64,000 nt of DNA from Sphingobacteriales bacterium (lineage in GTDB: Bacteria; Bacteroidota; Bacteroidia; Chitinophagales; Chitinophagaceae), in assembly GCA_004144175.1 (NCBI GenBank), contig SEFT01000002.1:186001-250000 (forward strand). The letters are read 5' to 3'. Shown here piece by piece: positions 43,342-52,314 of this stretch. Every line of letters starts with the position of its first letter. Within the stretch, counting starts at the first letter, position 1. The translations under genes were made by a program, and so were the position numbers. The notes under the pieces are model-generated. The model was not told where the DNA came from, searched no databases, and saw only the letters and a program-made list of their open reading frames with translations.

Positions 43342-44474
43342 TTACTCCTAAAGAACTTCTAGAGAAATCCGACAAATTGTTCTTCAAAATTGTGACAGCT
43401 GTTTTGAAAGGAGAAAGTTTATTCCCTCTGGTAATACCATCTAATAAAAACATTTTAAATTCTGGGTTTAGCGAGATAAGGGATGCTATTGTTCCCCTTT
43501 ATATCAACTCCAAAGACTCAAAAGGCAAGGGATACTCTGTAGAATGGAAGGTTAAAGATATCGATGGTACGAAGCAGAAAATTCCAAACAAGATCTTTTA
43601 TGACACTTTCGACGACTATTTGTTTTTTACAAAACGCGACAAGGACTATCTAAAAATAGAACAAGCTTACCGACAGATTGCAGATTCCTTTCCATCTGAC
43701 TCACTATGGGCGATGAATCAAACACCCTTCTTGTTAGAATATGCTGACGCAATGCCGGATTTAGTGAAGGTCGCCCGTTATTTCTTTGACCATACCCCAC
43801 CGCACAATCTTTATTTACGTGAATTGCCTATACAAGTTCATTCCAAGTTTATTGAAGACAATATGAAACCAATCAAGAAGATACTTGATATTGTCTTGCC
43901 AACAGATAAAATAAATTTAAATGAAAATGACTTTTCGGCGAGATACAAAGTAAAACGCCCCAATGTATATGCTCAAATTCGGGTACTAGATGACATTTTA
44001 AAGTCCACCTCAAAATTTAACGAATTGGCACTTACGATTGATGATGCGGCAGCATTAAACTGGCAACCTGATAAGGTGTTCATAATTGAAAACAAAGCAT
44101 GTTTTCTTTCATTCCCCAGAGTCAAAAATAGTGTAGCAATATTTGGAGAAGGATTTAAAAGTAGGGTGAGCAAACATATCTCTTGGTTTTCCCAAAGTGA
44201 ATTGTATTGCTGGTTCGATATGGATGCTGCAGGATTTGAAATGCTGAACATGATACGCAGTTTCTATTCTCATGCTACGTCCTTCTTAATGGACAACAAT
44301 ACGTACGAACGGTTTGGGCAGTTTGCAGTAACAAATATTAGCAGAAGAAAAGAGTTACCCCATTTAACCGACACTGAACAAAATCTTTATGAACTCCTGT
44401 TACAGGATAAGAAAAGGATAGAGCAAGAAAGAATAGAGCAAAATTATGTTGCACAATCGCTCCTGAAGCTGTAA
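43338..44474 (+). CDS. jetD: Wadjet nuclease subunit JetD (DUF3322/DUF2220, TOPRIM-like)
   Basis: The 378-aa subunit is related to topoisomerase VI A/Spo11 and makes the DNA cut in Wadjet. The N-terminal half is the DUF3322-type arm and hinge (RYKVKRPNVYAQIRVLDD). The C-terminal DUF2220 domain is TOPRIM-like, with the acidic residue in IIENKACFLSFP and the DxD in YCWFDMDAAGFEML, metal ligands required for cleavage. A charged C-terminal tail follows. It overlaps jetC by 4 bases. With jetA, jetB and jetC upstream, the system is complete and should be functional. Confidence 0.92.
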   Translation: MITPKELLEKSDKLFFKIVTAVLKGESLFPLVIPSNKNILNSGFSEIRDAIVPLYINSKDSKGKGYSVEWKVKDIDGTKQKIPNKIFYDTFDDYLFFTKRDKDYLKIEQAYRQIADSFPSDSLWAMNQTPFLLEYADAMPDLVKVARYFFDHTPPHNLYLRELPIQVHSKFIEDNMKPIKKILDIVLPTDKINLNENDFSARYKVKRPNVYAQIRVLDDILKSTSKFNELALTIDDAAALNWQPDKVFIIENKACFLSFPRVKNSVAIFGEGFKSRVSKHISWFSQSELYCWFDMDAAGFEMLNMIRSFYSHATSFLMDNNTYERFGQFAVTNISRRKELPHLTDTEQNLYELLLQDKKRIEQERIEQNYVAQSLLKL

Positions 44475-44773
44475 GTCAAGTTGTTACCTACAAGGGGGCT
44501 TTACCATTATCATCCATAGGTAACTTTCATGGTGGTTGTTAGAATCTTAGCGACCTCAACAAATACATGTATTTACAACCATGCATTTTAATTAAGCAAA
44601 TATCTACAGAACTACCTGAATTGTAATGACCTACAGGGTTAAAAAACTTAAGGGTAATTGCAAACCTTATCTAAATTGGCTAATTTACTCAACGCCGGAA
44701 AATTCCTAGCCCTGCCTAGCAGGTAAGCACTTGAAGCAGACGGCACCCCTAAATCTTAAATTCTCAGAAAACG
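44475..44773. other. Spacer between jetD and the HerA module, no gene seen
   Basis: This 299-base AT-rich stretch separates the Wadjet operon from the next gene group. I see no open frame of note and no strong terminator. TTGCAAACC and TATCTAAATTGG near 44660-44680 hint at a promoter for the downstream unit but do not match the consensus well. Confidence 0.4.
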
Positions 44774-46432
44774 ATGAGCAATGTTCAAAATCGCAGAGTA
44801 GCTGCTTCTGAAGGCAGTAAGCCGTCACATTATTTTATTGGATGGGTTCTTATTCTTTCAACGATAGCCTACTGGGTTACAGACGAAAGTGAAACAGCAC
44901 CTACGATAGTTAACAAAGTAAGTGTGCTTTCAAGTTGGGCACTGTCAACACATATCATCCTGACAACTTTAGGGTTAGTGCTATTATGGAGAAGCGACTA
45001 TTCTAAAGAAATAGCTAACAAAGTCTCTTTAAGATTTTACGAGACAGTAAAGCTCCTACATGAGCGGGACGTCACTTCTTTCTCTGTAGAAAAAAGCGGT
45101 GAGACTAAGGATCCATGGCGTTCAACATACAATATAGTAAAGGCTTCACTGTTGATATTAACCGGCCTATTTGCGATATCAGTATTCTTTGCATTTATGC
45201 AACAAAATACCGATGTGCCGAGTTTCTCAATTGTGCTATTAATAGTCTTCTTTCCAATACTTCTAATATGGTGGCACATAAAAAAGCTTGACATAAATGA
45301 TACCCGCACAATGAAAAATCGCATGTATGAGGACTTTGACATGAGCAAAGGAACTGCTGCCATAAAAGTGTTGGATAATCAGATTGCTTACATCAAGCTG
45401 ACAAACGACAACCACTATAAAAAGATTGGGTTTAACCAAACAGAAATCATTAGTGGCACAACTTGCAGGATATTTGACTACTCATATTTCTCTATCAGAA
45501 ACCCTAAACTGCATTTGTATGCTGGTGCCAAATCCAAAGGTAGTCAACTTGTAATTACTCTAAACATTTCACCTGACTTCTCAGCATTTCCGGTATTACT
45601 GACTGAATCGCAATATGGGTTTACGCAGGTATTTAATAATGATGAAGACAGCAAACGAGACGAAATCTACGGCATAATTCCAGAGGACCTTGTCCTAAAG
45701 TCACTTTCATCTATTAACCAGAACATCATCGCTCTGCAGCGCTATGACATACCAGAAGGTAAAACGGAAAAAGAGGTTAATAAAATGCTGAACGATGTTT
45801 TTGACACTAGTATTTATGACAAAATAGCTGAAGAAATACGTTCGCTAATCGCAAAGAGTTTTAACGAAAGACTGGGTACTCATAATGCTTTTAATGTCCA
45901 GGTAACAGTTGATGACCACCTCGATCGAGACGCCTTCGCGTCAGAAACGCAAAAGAAGTATCATGCGTACGCGGAACGTGAAAGGGCTCGCAATTATGCA
46001 AAGGAGGACAATAGTATTGCACATGCACAAACGGTAGAACTTGCAAAGATTGATGTGCTTAAGGCTGCTGTCGAGAAAGGTGCGCTTTCTCAAGATGCTC
46101 AGCAGAGATTGGTCTATACAATTACTAACTCAGACCCCAAACAACACACGTATTCCCTTCCAGTAAATCCATCAGTTCCCAATCAGATGTACATAGATAG
46201 CTACGCGAAGGAGTTAATAGACGCGCATGAGCATATAATGCTCAATCCTACAGATAGTGACGATGCAAAAATCGAATATTTGCAGTCAAAGAGCATTTTT
46301 AGGGACTATCCAAGAATTCGTCCGATTGATGTATACCAAAAATTGCGCGAAATGGACAGGCAAACTCGCGAGGTGAAAATGAGAGATGCCTTGCGTGAAC
46401 TTATATCCACTATTAGCAACGCAAATGGCTGA
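44774..46432 (+). CDS. Four-helix membrane protein of unknown function, first gene of the HerA module
   Basis: The 552-aa protein has two hydrophobic segments near residues 18-38 and 55-72, then a pair at about 117-137 and 145-165. A large cytoplasmic domain follows, ending in charged helices (DDHLDRDAFASETQKKYHAYAERERARNYAKED region, about 390-425, predicted coiled coil). No known family is recognised, and no catalytic motif is seen. The start of the HerA-type ATPase gene overlaps its last 8 bases (ATGGCTGA), so the two proteins are almost certainly made together. A membrane anchor coupled to a DNA-translocating ATPase suggests a membrane-linked defence or DNA-handling complex. Confidence 0.75.
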   Translation: MSNVQNRRVAASEGSKPSHYFIGWVLILSTIAYWVTDESETAPTIVNKVSVLSSWALSTHIILTTLGLVLLWRSDYSKEIANKVSLRFYETVKLLHERDVTSFSVEKSGETKDPWRSTYNIVKASLLILTGLFAISVFFAFMQQNTDVPSFSIVLLIVFFPILLIWWHIKKLDINDTRTMKNRMYEDFDMSKGTAAIKVLDNQIAYIKLTNDNHYKKIGFNQTEIISGTTCRIFDYSYFSIRNPKLHLYAGAKSKGSQLVITLNISPDFSAFPVLLTESQYGFTQVFNNDEDSKRDEIYGIIPEDLVLKSLSSINQNIIALQRYDIPEGKTEKEVNKMLNDVFDTSIYDKIAEEIRSLIAKSFNERLGTHNAFNVQVTVDDHLDRDAFASETQKKYHAYAERERARNYAKEDNSIAHAQTVELAKIDVLKAAVEKGALSQDAQQRLVYTITNSDPKQHTYSLPVNPSVPNQMYIDSYAKELIDAHEHIMLNPTDSDDAKIEYLQSKSIFRDYPRIRPIDVYQKLREMDRQTREVKMRDALRELISTISNANG

Positions 46433-48893
46433 GAAAACACATTTTGAGAATACTCCTTACTTTCAATGGAATTGCGAAGTAGATAGCGACTACTTAGCAC
46501 CGCAGTTGGTTTATTGCGAAAGCAATTTTACATTGTATCGTATCGATGAAATTCCAAAGATAGCGGCGACAGCCAATACCTATGAGGTTCTGATATCTTA
46601 TGTTATCAAACAGAAAATACTAGTTGAGAGCTTATTTGCAAGTATACTAGGAATAGATAAAGATTTGAAGGGAGCTTTTGAAGTTAGGCTTGAGAACGAT
46701 CCTAGTACAAGGATTATTTCTACCTATCTAGTTTTAAAGTTGTCTCAATTCAATGATAGACGGTTCGATATTGAGAATTATAAAAGGCAGTTTGTAAGTC
46801 TTGTACCTGCCGAATTCGAATTGACTGAAATACATGATCAAGGGGAAAAAGACAGAATAATGCTGTTAGGAGAGAAGAAACTAGTTGAGATTGTAAAGAC
46901 TCCAAAGTTTTTGAATATCGGCAAGATTTCTTCATTTGCTAAAATCGCTCATGAAAAGCTTCAGCTGAATGACGTCGGGAAACTCTTACTAAAGGTCCCA
47001 AGTGTACAATCGATCGAACCGAAACTCAATGACCTCAGCCAATTCTACAAGGCCTTGCAGGATTGTGATGAACAGGTCATAGTCAGGTTTTCAATAGCTC
47101 TTTGCGAAGTATATAATATAGAAAAAACGATTGCTCAATATTATGAACGGCTATTAAACACCGAGTATGAAACGTCGGAGATTAGTAGCTATATCGCATC
47201 TCTTGCAAAATACAAGATGGCTGAACATCTATGTTCGCTTAAAGTGCAGGTTGCTTCGAAGAATGTCATGCGCGCAAAATCAATCGCCAACATCTTTTGC
47301 GGTCAACTCTCCAATACGTCGTTGAGTTCCAACGTAATTTACAAGTCATTTTCAGTGCCGGATGAAGGTCCAATCGCAAACCACGACTGGTCATATTGCA
47401 ATCATTACTATTTCAATTTTTGGGAAGATCGGGATTATCCATCACCCGGGATCGAGTCCTTCACCACCAGGCTTCCTTACTTATATAATACCATCGAATG
47501 TTGTGTGCCATTTAGAATACCTATTAGCTTGCCCGAAGGACTTCCTGGTATGGTAACAAAGACAATTAAACCTTTCTACCAGCCCAATCCCCAACAAATG
47601 GATACGGGTCGTGGGGGGTTCATTAGATTGGGCAAAATAATCGGTTCAGGAAAGAAGGGTGAAAATCAGATTGAATATAAAATTCCAATTGACGACCTTA
47701 CAAAGCATGGTTTGATCGTAGGAACTACCGGTTCGGGAAAAACCAATACAACGCTTAACGTGCTATTGGAGCTCAAAAGGCAAGGCATACCTTTTTTGCT
47801 TATTGAACCTGCGAAAGCGGAGTATTTTGAAAAATTAAACCCCTACTTTAACGATTCGAAATCTCCGTTAAATCGTTATAATTTTACAAAGCCACTTAAT
47901 GAGGATGGATCGCTTAATAAGAGTTTTTTGCGATTTAATCCACTAATTCCGGCTAAGGGAATTTCCGTGATGCAGCATATTTCGTTTATTAAGAGTTGCT
48001 TTTGTGCTGCGTTTCCGATACAGGGAATTATGCCTTTAATACTCGAAGATGCGCTTTTAGAACACTATAGGAAGTATTACCGTGGAAAGCCTGAAGCCGT
48101 TCTTTTCGACCCTAGCGAGGCGCCTTCATATCGTTATGATAACTCAAAGACAATTAGCAAGAAGTTAGGGAATTTGACGGTACAAACATTGTCACAATCG
48201 GTTGATGATGTGTTGAATGATGATAGCTATACAGAGGACGACAAAACGGAATTCGGCGCCTATTTAAAAAGGCGTATAAATTTCCTCACTCGCTCTGTTC
48301 TAGGTTATGCAATCTGCCCTGAAAAGTGGATAGACGCGCACGGAGACAGACAGAGGATCCAGGACAACTTAACGAAGATATTTTCAGAGTCAACTATCAT
48401 TGAATTGGACGACTTGGCTGACAATGATGAGAAAGCACTAATAATGGCTTTTATTCTAACATATTTGTTTGAGTATAGAAAAAGTAAGGGGCCAACGCAC
48501 GTCACTATCATCGAGGAGGCCCATAGACTTTTGGGAACAGGGAGTGTAAGTAGTGCAGGCAGTGATGAAGGTGGAAAATATATGGACGACAGTAAGAGCA
48601 AGTCCGTAAATCTATTTGTTGATATGTTGGCAGAGATTAGAGCAAAGGGGGAAGGGATATTAATTGTCGAACAGATACCCAGCAAATTAGTAGCAGACGC
48701 AATAAAAAATACCAACTTGAAGATTATGCATCGGATAACCTCAAAAGAGGATAGAGACTATCTCGGAGCTGCCATGAATATGACAGAAGCTCAACGAACA
48801 TATGTTACGAATCTTAAAAGAGGTGAAGCTATTGTATTCGAGGAAAATCTTGACCATCCCATTTTTATTAATATCAATCGATTCACCGACTAA
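46425..48893 (+). CDS. HerA/VirB4-type DNA-translocase ATPase (DUF87)
   Basis: The 822-aa ATPase of the HerA-FtsK superfamily pumps DNA in hexameric form. An N-terminal domain of about 400 residues, of no known family, is followed by the motor: Walker A VGTTGSGKTNT (about 434-442), FLLIEPAKAEYFE, and Walker B HVTIIEEAHRLLG (about 691). The arginine-finger region is LKIMHRITSKEDRDYLG. The ATG at 46425 overlaps the stop of the membrane-protein gene; the frame could extend to 46386, but coupling favours 46425. HerA ATPases occur in many defence pairs (with SIR2 or DUF4297 partners); here the partners are a membrane protein and a distal PD-(D/E)XK-like gene. Confidence 0.87.
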   Translation: MAEKTHFENTPYFQWNCEVDSDYLAPQLVYCESNFTLYRIDEIPKIAATANTYEVLISYVIKQKILVESLFASILGIDKDLKGAFEVRLENDPSTRIISTYLVLKLSQFNDRRFDIENYKRQFVSLVPAEFELTEIHDQGEKDRIMLLGEKKLVEIVKTPKFLNIGKISSFAKIAHEKLQLNDVGKLLLKVPSVQSIEPKLNDLSQFYKALQDCDEQVIVRFSIALCEVYNIEKTIAQYYERLLNTEYETSEISSYIASLAKYKMAEHLCSLKVQVASKNVMRAKSIANIFCGQLSNTSLSSNVIYKSFSVPDEGPIANHDWSYCNHYYFNFWEDRDYPSPGIESFTTRLPYLYNTIECCVPFRIPISLPEGLPGMVTKTIKPFYQPNPQQMDTGRGGFIRLGKIIGSGKKGENQIEYKIPIDDLTKHGLIVGTTGSGKTNTTLNVLLELKRQGIPFLLIEPAKAEYFEKLNPYFNDSKSPLNRYNFTKPLNEDGSLNKSFLRFNPLIPAKGISVMQHISFIKSCFCAAFPIQGIMPLILEDALLEHYRKYYRGKPEAVLFDPSEAPSYRYDNSKTISKKLGNLTVQTLSQSVDDVLNDDSYTEDDKTEFGAYLKRRINFLTRSVLGYAICPEKWIDAHGDRQRIQDNLTKIFSESTIIELDDLADNDEKALIMAFILTYLFEYRKSKGPTHVTIIEEAHRLLGTGSVSSAGSDEGGKYMDDSKSKSVNLFVDMLAEIRAKGEGILIVEQIPSKLVADAIKNTNLKIMHRITSKEDRDYLGAAMNMTEAQRTYVTNLKRGEAIVFEENLDHPIFININRFTD

Positions 48894-48906
48894 AACCACT
48901 ATAACG

Positions 48907-49518
48907 ATGACAACCGATAAGCAAACAAAAGGCAAGAATAACAATGACCACAAGAATAAAGATGTAAAGGCGACTGAAAGAAAGGTCGAAGAAACTAAAA
49001 AGAAACTTGAACAAACCAATGACGAGCGCAAGCAGCTGAAGAAAAACGTCCAGGCAGCAAAAGAAGTTTTTAAAAAGAGTGATAATGATGCGGCTAAGCT
49101 TAAGTTAAAACTCCAAAAAGAGGAAGAAATTGGGCTACTCAAAGCGGATAAGAAGGACTACCCTCGAGATAACAGTGGAAAAAGAATATCTGACAAGAAG
49201 GTAGGCGATTTTGTTAGGCCAATTGCCGGAAAAGGAACAGGAAAGAAAATTAACGACATAAATAGAATTGTCGAGAAACATGGAGGCAAGCATCAAGATT
49301 GGAGTAAAGACAGCACAAACGTTGGCAAGTTGTCAAAAAAGAGTGAAAGATCCAGTGAGATGCATAGTTATCAAAACAGTAAAATCGGCAAGACTGTTGA
49401 AATAAAATCCAAAGAGAAAACACCATCGGAGATCTCAAAGTCTATCAAAGAAAACAAAGCCGACATGAATATTAAGAAAGAAAGAAGATCTGAGAGTAAG
49501 CGCCTTAAAGGACGCTAG
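48907..49518 (+). CDS. Highly basic, lysine-rich protein of unknown function
   Basis: This 203-aa protein starts 13 bases after the HerA-type gene. Residues 1-90 are a charged, Lys/Glu-rich coiled-coil-like stretch (TERKVEETKKKLEQTNDERK). Residues 95-165 form a small domain: VRPIAGKGTGKKINDINRIV, HGGKHQDWSKDSTNVG, and SEMHSYQNSKIGKTVEIK. The last pattern recalls small C-terminal domains of polymorphic toxins and nuclease-like proteins that end in HWY-N..G-xxxEIK, but the match is weak. The ATG at 48907 is used; an upstream extension to 48802 would overlap the HerA-type gene in another frame and lacks character. It may bind DNA by charge alone. Confidence 0.65.
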   Translation: MTTDKQTKGKNNNDHKNKDVKATERKVEETKKKLEQTNDERKQLKKNVQAAKEVFKKSDNDAAKLKLKLQKEEEIGLLKADKKDYPRDNSGKRISDKKVGDFVRPIAGKGTGKKINDINRIVEKHGGKHQDWSKDSTNVGKLSKKSERSSEMHSYQNSKIGKTVEIKSKEKTPSEISKSIKENKADMNIKKERRSESKRLKGR

Positions 49519-49587
49519 GCGGGAATCCTATTCAATCGAGAGTGAGTGAGAATCCGCAGTTCTTATTGATAAAGGCAAATCACAAAA

Positions 49588-50268
49588 ATGATTACAAAAC
49601 AACTTGCTGATACAATTCTACGAGAAATTGACATTCTGGAAAGCGACTATCGTTCTAATCAAGGCATGATTCTTACCGAAGACGACCTTAAGTGCAATCT
49701 TTTTGCTCGACTTAAAAATATACTTCCAGAACAATCACCAACTTTCAACCCCGGGGTAAACGGAAGCATGCTGCACTCTGAAGTAAAATTCTTTGATGAG
49801 CATGGAAAACTGTCTTTGATTCCAGACCTAACCATTATCGATACACGCTTTCTGAGTATCTATCACTCTATTGAACTCAGTATCGACCATAACAGGTTCG
49901 AGGGATTTAAACGATACTCAAGTAAGAACTTCGAGATTGGCGGCAATGCTATCATTATCGAATTGAAATTTTGCAGGTCTCAGGATGGCATAAAGGAGGG
50001 CGATATCAAATCATTTGAACGGGATATAAAAAAGATAAAGCGTCTTCAAAAATTGGTATACGAGCGCAGCGCGGGGAACGACTGTCTTTTTGGAATATTT
50101 GCTGTGTTCAATAAGACGAACGCATGCTGTGATGGGCTAAATACTTTAATAGCCAAATATGATGGTGTTCCGGACCTGCATATTGTTTCCAAAACGGGCA
50201 ATGTGGACTTTTCTAATGTATCAGTTCATAGAGGTGGCCTTTTAACTGATACCGTTGCTTACTGTTAA
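49588..50268 (+). CDS. PD-(D/E)XK-like protein at the end of the HerA module
   Basis: The 226-aa protein has a layout seen in restriction-like nucleases. An N-terminal helical part (ILREIDILESDYRSNQGMIL) leads to the acidic core: LIPDLTIID (Asp near 82) and, after a loop, AIIIELKFCRS (Glu-x-Lys near 120-125). A helix with DIKSFERDIKKIKRLQKLVYE follows, and a final strand FGIFAVFNKT. The spacing PD-x30-40-ELK fits PD-(D/E)XK enzymes, so it may be the effector that cuts DNA for the HerA translocase. The catalytic assignment is inference. It is the last gene before the mobile-element segment, on the same strand as the three genes upstream. Confidence 0.65.
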   Translation: MITKQLADTILREIDILESDYRSNQGMILTEDDLKCNLFARLKNILPEQSPTFNPGVNGSMLHSEVKFFDEHGKLSLIPDLTIIDTRFLSIYHSIELSIDHNRFEGFKRYSSKNFEIGGNAIIIELKFCRSQDGIKEGDIKSFERDIKKIKRLQKLVYERSAGNDCLFGIFAVFNKTNACCDGLNTLIAKYDGVPDLHIVSKTGNVDFSNVSVHRGGLLTDTVAYC

Positions 50269-50296
50269 TGTTTTCACGTAGCACTTTCTTTTGCTT

Positions 50297-50325
50297 CTTT
50301 TCTTGCTGCGCCTGGCAAAGAAAAG
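50297..50325 (+). terminator. Terminator-like hairpin closing the HerA module
   Basis: CTTTTCTTGC (50297-50306) pairs with GCAAAGAAAAG (50315-50325) with a one-base bulge. It lies between the convergent PD-(D/E)XK-like gene and the DUF932 gene group. Confidence 0.45.
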
Positions 50326-50379
50326 ATGCGCCCGATTCGGAATGCATCTTCACACTTAGTTTACATTCCGTTTTCTGTT

Positions 50380-50754
50380 TCAGGTAAAGAGCAGCTGTAC
50401 TGCGAGTGTAAATTTTTCATTCTCATGTTTGCGCGGCTGTGTGTACTGTATCAGGCAATGCGATAAATACAATGCAGCGTGACCATCAAACAGCTGGTCA
50501 GCAAACAGGCTGCTATTGGTGTTCAAGCGTTTCCCATACTGTGTCAGCTTTTTTGCTGTCGCTCTTGATAGTGACAGCCAGTATTCAAAGTCGATAAAAC
50601 CGTTAGCCCATTTGGATTTGATGCGCTGCTGTTCTTCTTCAATGGTTTGACTCATGAGTGCCACGAATTGCAGGAATGCGGGTATCTCTAAAGGGAACAG
50701 CTGATGCAGCAGCCTTCCTTTCTCTACGTTCATTAATTCGTCTAATGATTTCAT
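50380..50754 (-). CDS. Mobile-element protein of unknown function
   Basis: The 124-aa soluble helical protein contains LDELMNVEKGRLLHQLFPLE, EEEQQRIKSKWANGFIDFEYW and AKKLTQYGKRL. I do not recognise a named domain. It is on the minus strand with the DUF932 and SSB genes, about 90 bases after DUF932, an order I associate with conjugative elements of Bacteroidota. It may help replication or control of the element; nothing in the sequence shows a function. Confidence 0.7.
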   Translation of the reverse strand: MKSLDELMNVEKGRLLHQLFPLEIPAFLQFVALMSQTIEEEQQRIKSKWANGFIDFEYWLSLSRATAKKLTQYGKRLNTNSSLFADQLFDGHAALYLSHCLIQYTQPRKHENEKFTLAVQLLFT

Positions 50755-50840
50755 ATCCTTTCTGTTTTTGTTTAATTTTCCATTACTTACAATTCACAAC
50801 TTTATCAGGGCGGGGGCTTATTGTCCCGCCCTGATTGTTT

Positions 50841-51869
50841 TTAGTTCATCTGAAATATATCGCTGCCGTGTTTCTGAAACAGTTCGCACTGACGGAATGC
50901 AGCTTGTGAGCGCAACTGTCCTGTACCAAACATGATAGACTTTAGCTTCGCTTCTCCGTCTTTGTACTCCTTCACATTCTGGAAATATCCCGTGATAGCG
51001 TTGTACGCACCGAACAAAGTCCCTTTGGTGGTTTCGGTCTGCTGTGTCGGGCTGTTCATGGCGTACATGAAAGCATTATTGCAGATATTATTGAAGATGG
51101 TGGATTGTTCTTCGCCTTTCCTGATGCCCTTTAGTACTTCGGGGCTGGGTGCCATTGCATGCTGTATCAGCTTCATCACTTCTTTGTCTGTGATACGCAG
51201 TTTTGCCCAGTGATTGAAGATGCTGTTCAGTTCACCCGCCAGCTGGTTAGATATATTCATAACCCTGTGCGCTTCTTTCAATCGGTCCTGTGCGCCTGCC
51301 GTGTGCCTGATTTTGATGGTATGTGACTTGTTGCCGAGTGCTGCGTTCAGCGTGTTCTGACACACGATGCGTACGGGTGTGAATGCGGCTGTAATGCTTC
51401 CGCTGCCGTCGTGTGAGGTTGTCAGGAACAGGTATTTTTCTATCAGGTCATCGCTGCCCACTTTGATATAGTCGGGCAGCTTTGCAGTGATAAATATCTT
51501 TTCCCCTTTGCCAAGTGCGCCTGCGGTTTCGTACTGGATGCCATCGCCGCCAACAATCGCATCGAAGAAACTGAAAGCGTCTATGTTCTGTACAATTTTA
51601 TAATCTGCCCCGATGCGGTCACCAAGTATTGCGCCGTTGTCCGTGCGGTAGGTGAAGAACGAAGTATCAGAAACCGTTTCCGTACCATCTGAGATGCGGT
51701 GAATGTTCGGCAGCTTCACCACCTCGAAGTCAAGCCCTGCCAGCTGCAATGCTTCTTTGCTTGTGGGATAGCCTTCTACTATCTGTCCTAATCCATGCCA
51801 TGCTTTTTGCTGTACGCTGAAAAAGCTGTGCTGTCCTGTCTGTTCGTTGAAATTGATATTGTGTCCCAT
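50841..51869 (-). CDS. DUF932 phage/plasmid-like protein
   Basis: The 342-aa protein is of the DUF932 (phage/plasmid-like TIGR03299) family, found on conjugative plasmids, phages and integrative elements. Family stretches include the start MGHNINFNEQTGQHSFFSVQ and AWHGLG, then GDRIGADYKIVQN, KIFITAKLPDYIKVG, TTSHDGSGSITAAFTPVRIVCQNTL and the C-terminal NAITGYFQNV. The molecular role is not known. It sits between SSB and a small helical protein on the same strand, so this is the accessory replication segment of a mobile element. Confidence 0.9.
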   Translation of the reverse strand: MGHNINFNEQTGQHSFFSVQQKAWHGLGQIVEGYPTSKEALQLAGLDFEVVKLPNIHRISDGTETVSDTSFFTYRTDNGAILGDRIGADYKIVQNIDAFSFFDAIVGGDGIQYETAGALGKGEKIFITAKLPDYIKVGSDDLIEKYLFLTTSHDGSGSITAAFTPVRIVCQNTLNAALGNKSHTIKIRHTAGAQDRLKEAHRVMNISNQLAGELNSIFNHWAKLRITDKEVMKLIQHAMAPSPEVLKGIRKGEEQSTIFNNICNNAFMYAMNSPTQQTETTKGTLFGAYNAITGYFQNVKEYKDGEAKLKSIMFGTGQLRSQAAFRQCELFQKHGSDIFQMN

Positions 51870-51906
51870 AATTGAAAATTGATTGCTTGTTTAAAGATTG
51901 TTTCGA

Positions 51907-52314
51907 TTAGAATGGCAGGTCGTCTGCTGTTTCAGGGTTAGGATTGTTTTGCTGTTGGTAGTTGGCTGTTGCGTAGCTGCTTTGCTGTTCCGTATTTCCT
52001 CCTTTGGGTGTAGCCAGTATTTTGATGGTGTTGCAGTGAAACGTGAGCGAAGCCCTTGCGTTACCATCCATGTTGTTGTAAGCCTGTACGCCAATGCGCC
52101 CGTATAACTGCACTAATACACCTTTGGTCAGCCGTTCCGCCAGCTTTGCACTTATCCAGTACGAGCAATTGATAAATGTGGTTAGCTGCTTACCCTCAGT
52201 GCTGCCTTTCGGTTTGTAGTAGTCATTAATGGCGATGGTAAAGTTGACTACCTGCCTTTCATCCTGCAAAGTGTTCACCTTTGCGTCTGCGGTTACTCTT
52301 CCTGTGATTTCCAT
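51907..52314 (-). CDS. ssb: Single-stranded DNA-binding protein
   Basis: The 135-aa SSB has an N-terminal OB fold (residues 1-105: MEITGRVTADAKV, NFTIAINDYYKPKG, TTFINCSYWISAKLAERL, GVLVQLYGRIGVQAYNN). A Gln/Asn-rich linker follows, and the acidic partner-binding tip ADDLPF closes the protein. It is shorter than chromosomal SSB and lies with DUF932, so it is likely the element-encoded SSB that protects transferred single strands during conjugation. Confidence 0.93.
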   Translation of the reverse strand: MEITGRVTADAKVNTLQDERQVVNFTIAINDYYKPKGSTEGKQLTTFINCSYWISAKLAERLTKGVLVQLYGRIGVQAYNNMDGNARASLTFHCNTIKILATPKGGNTEQQSSYATANYQQQNNPNPETADDLPF

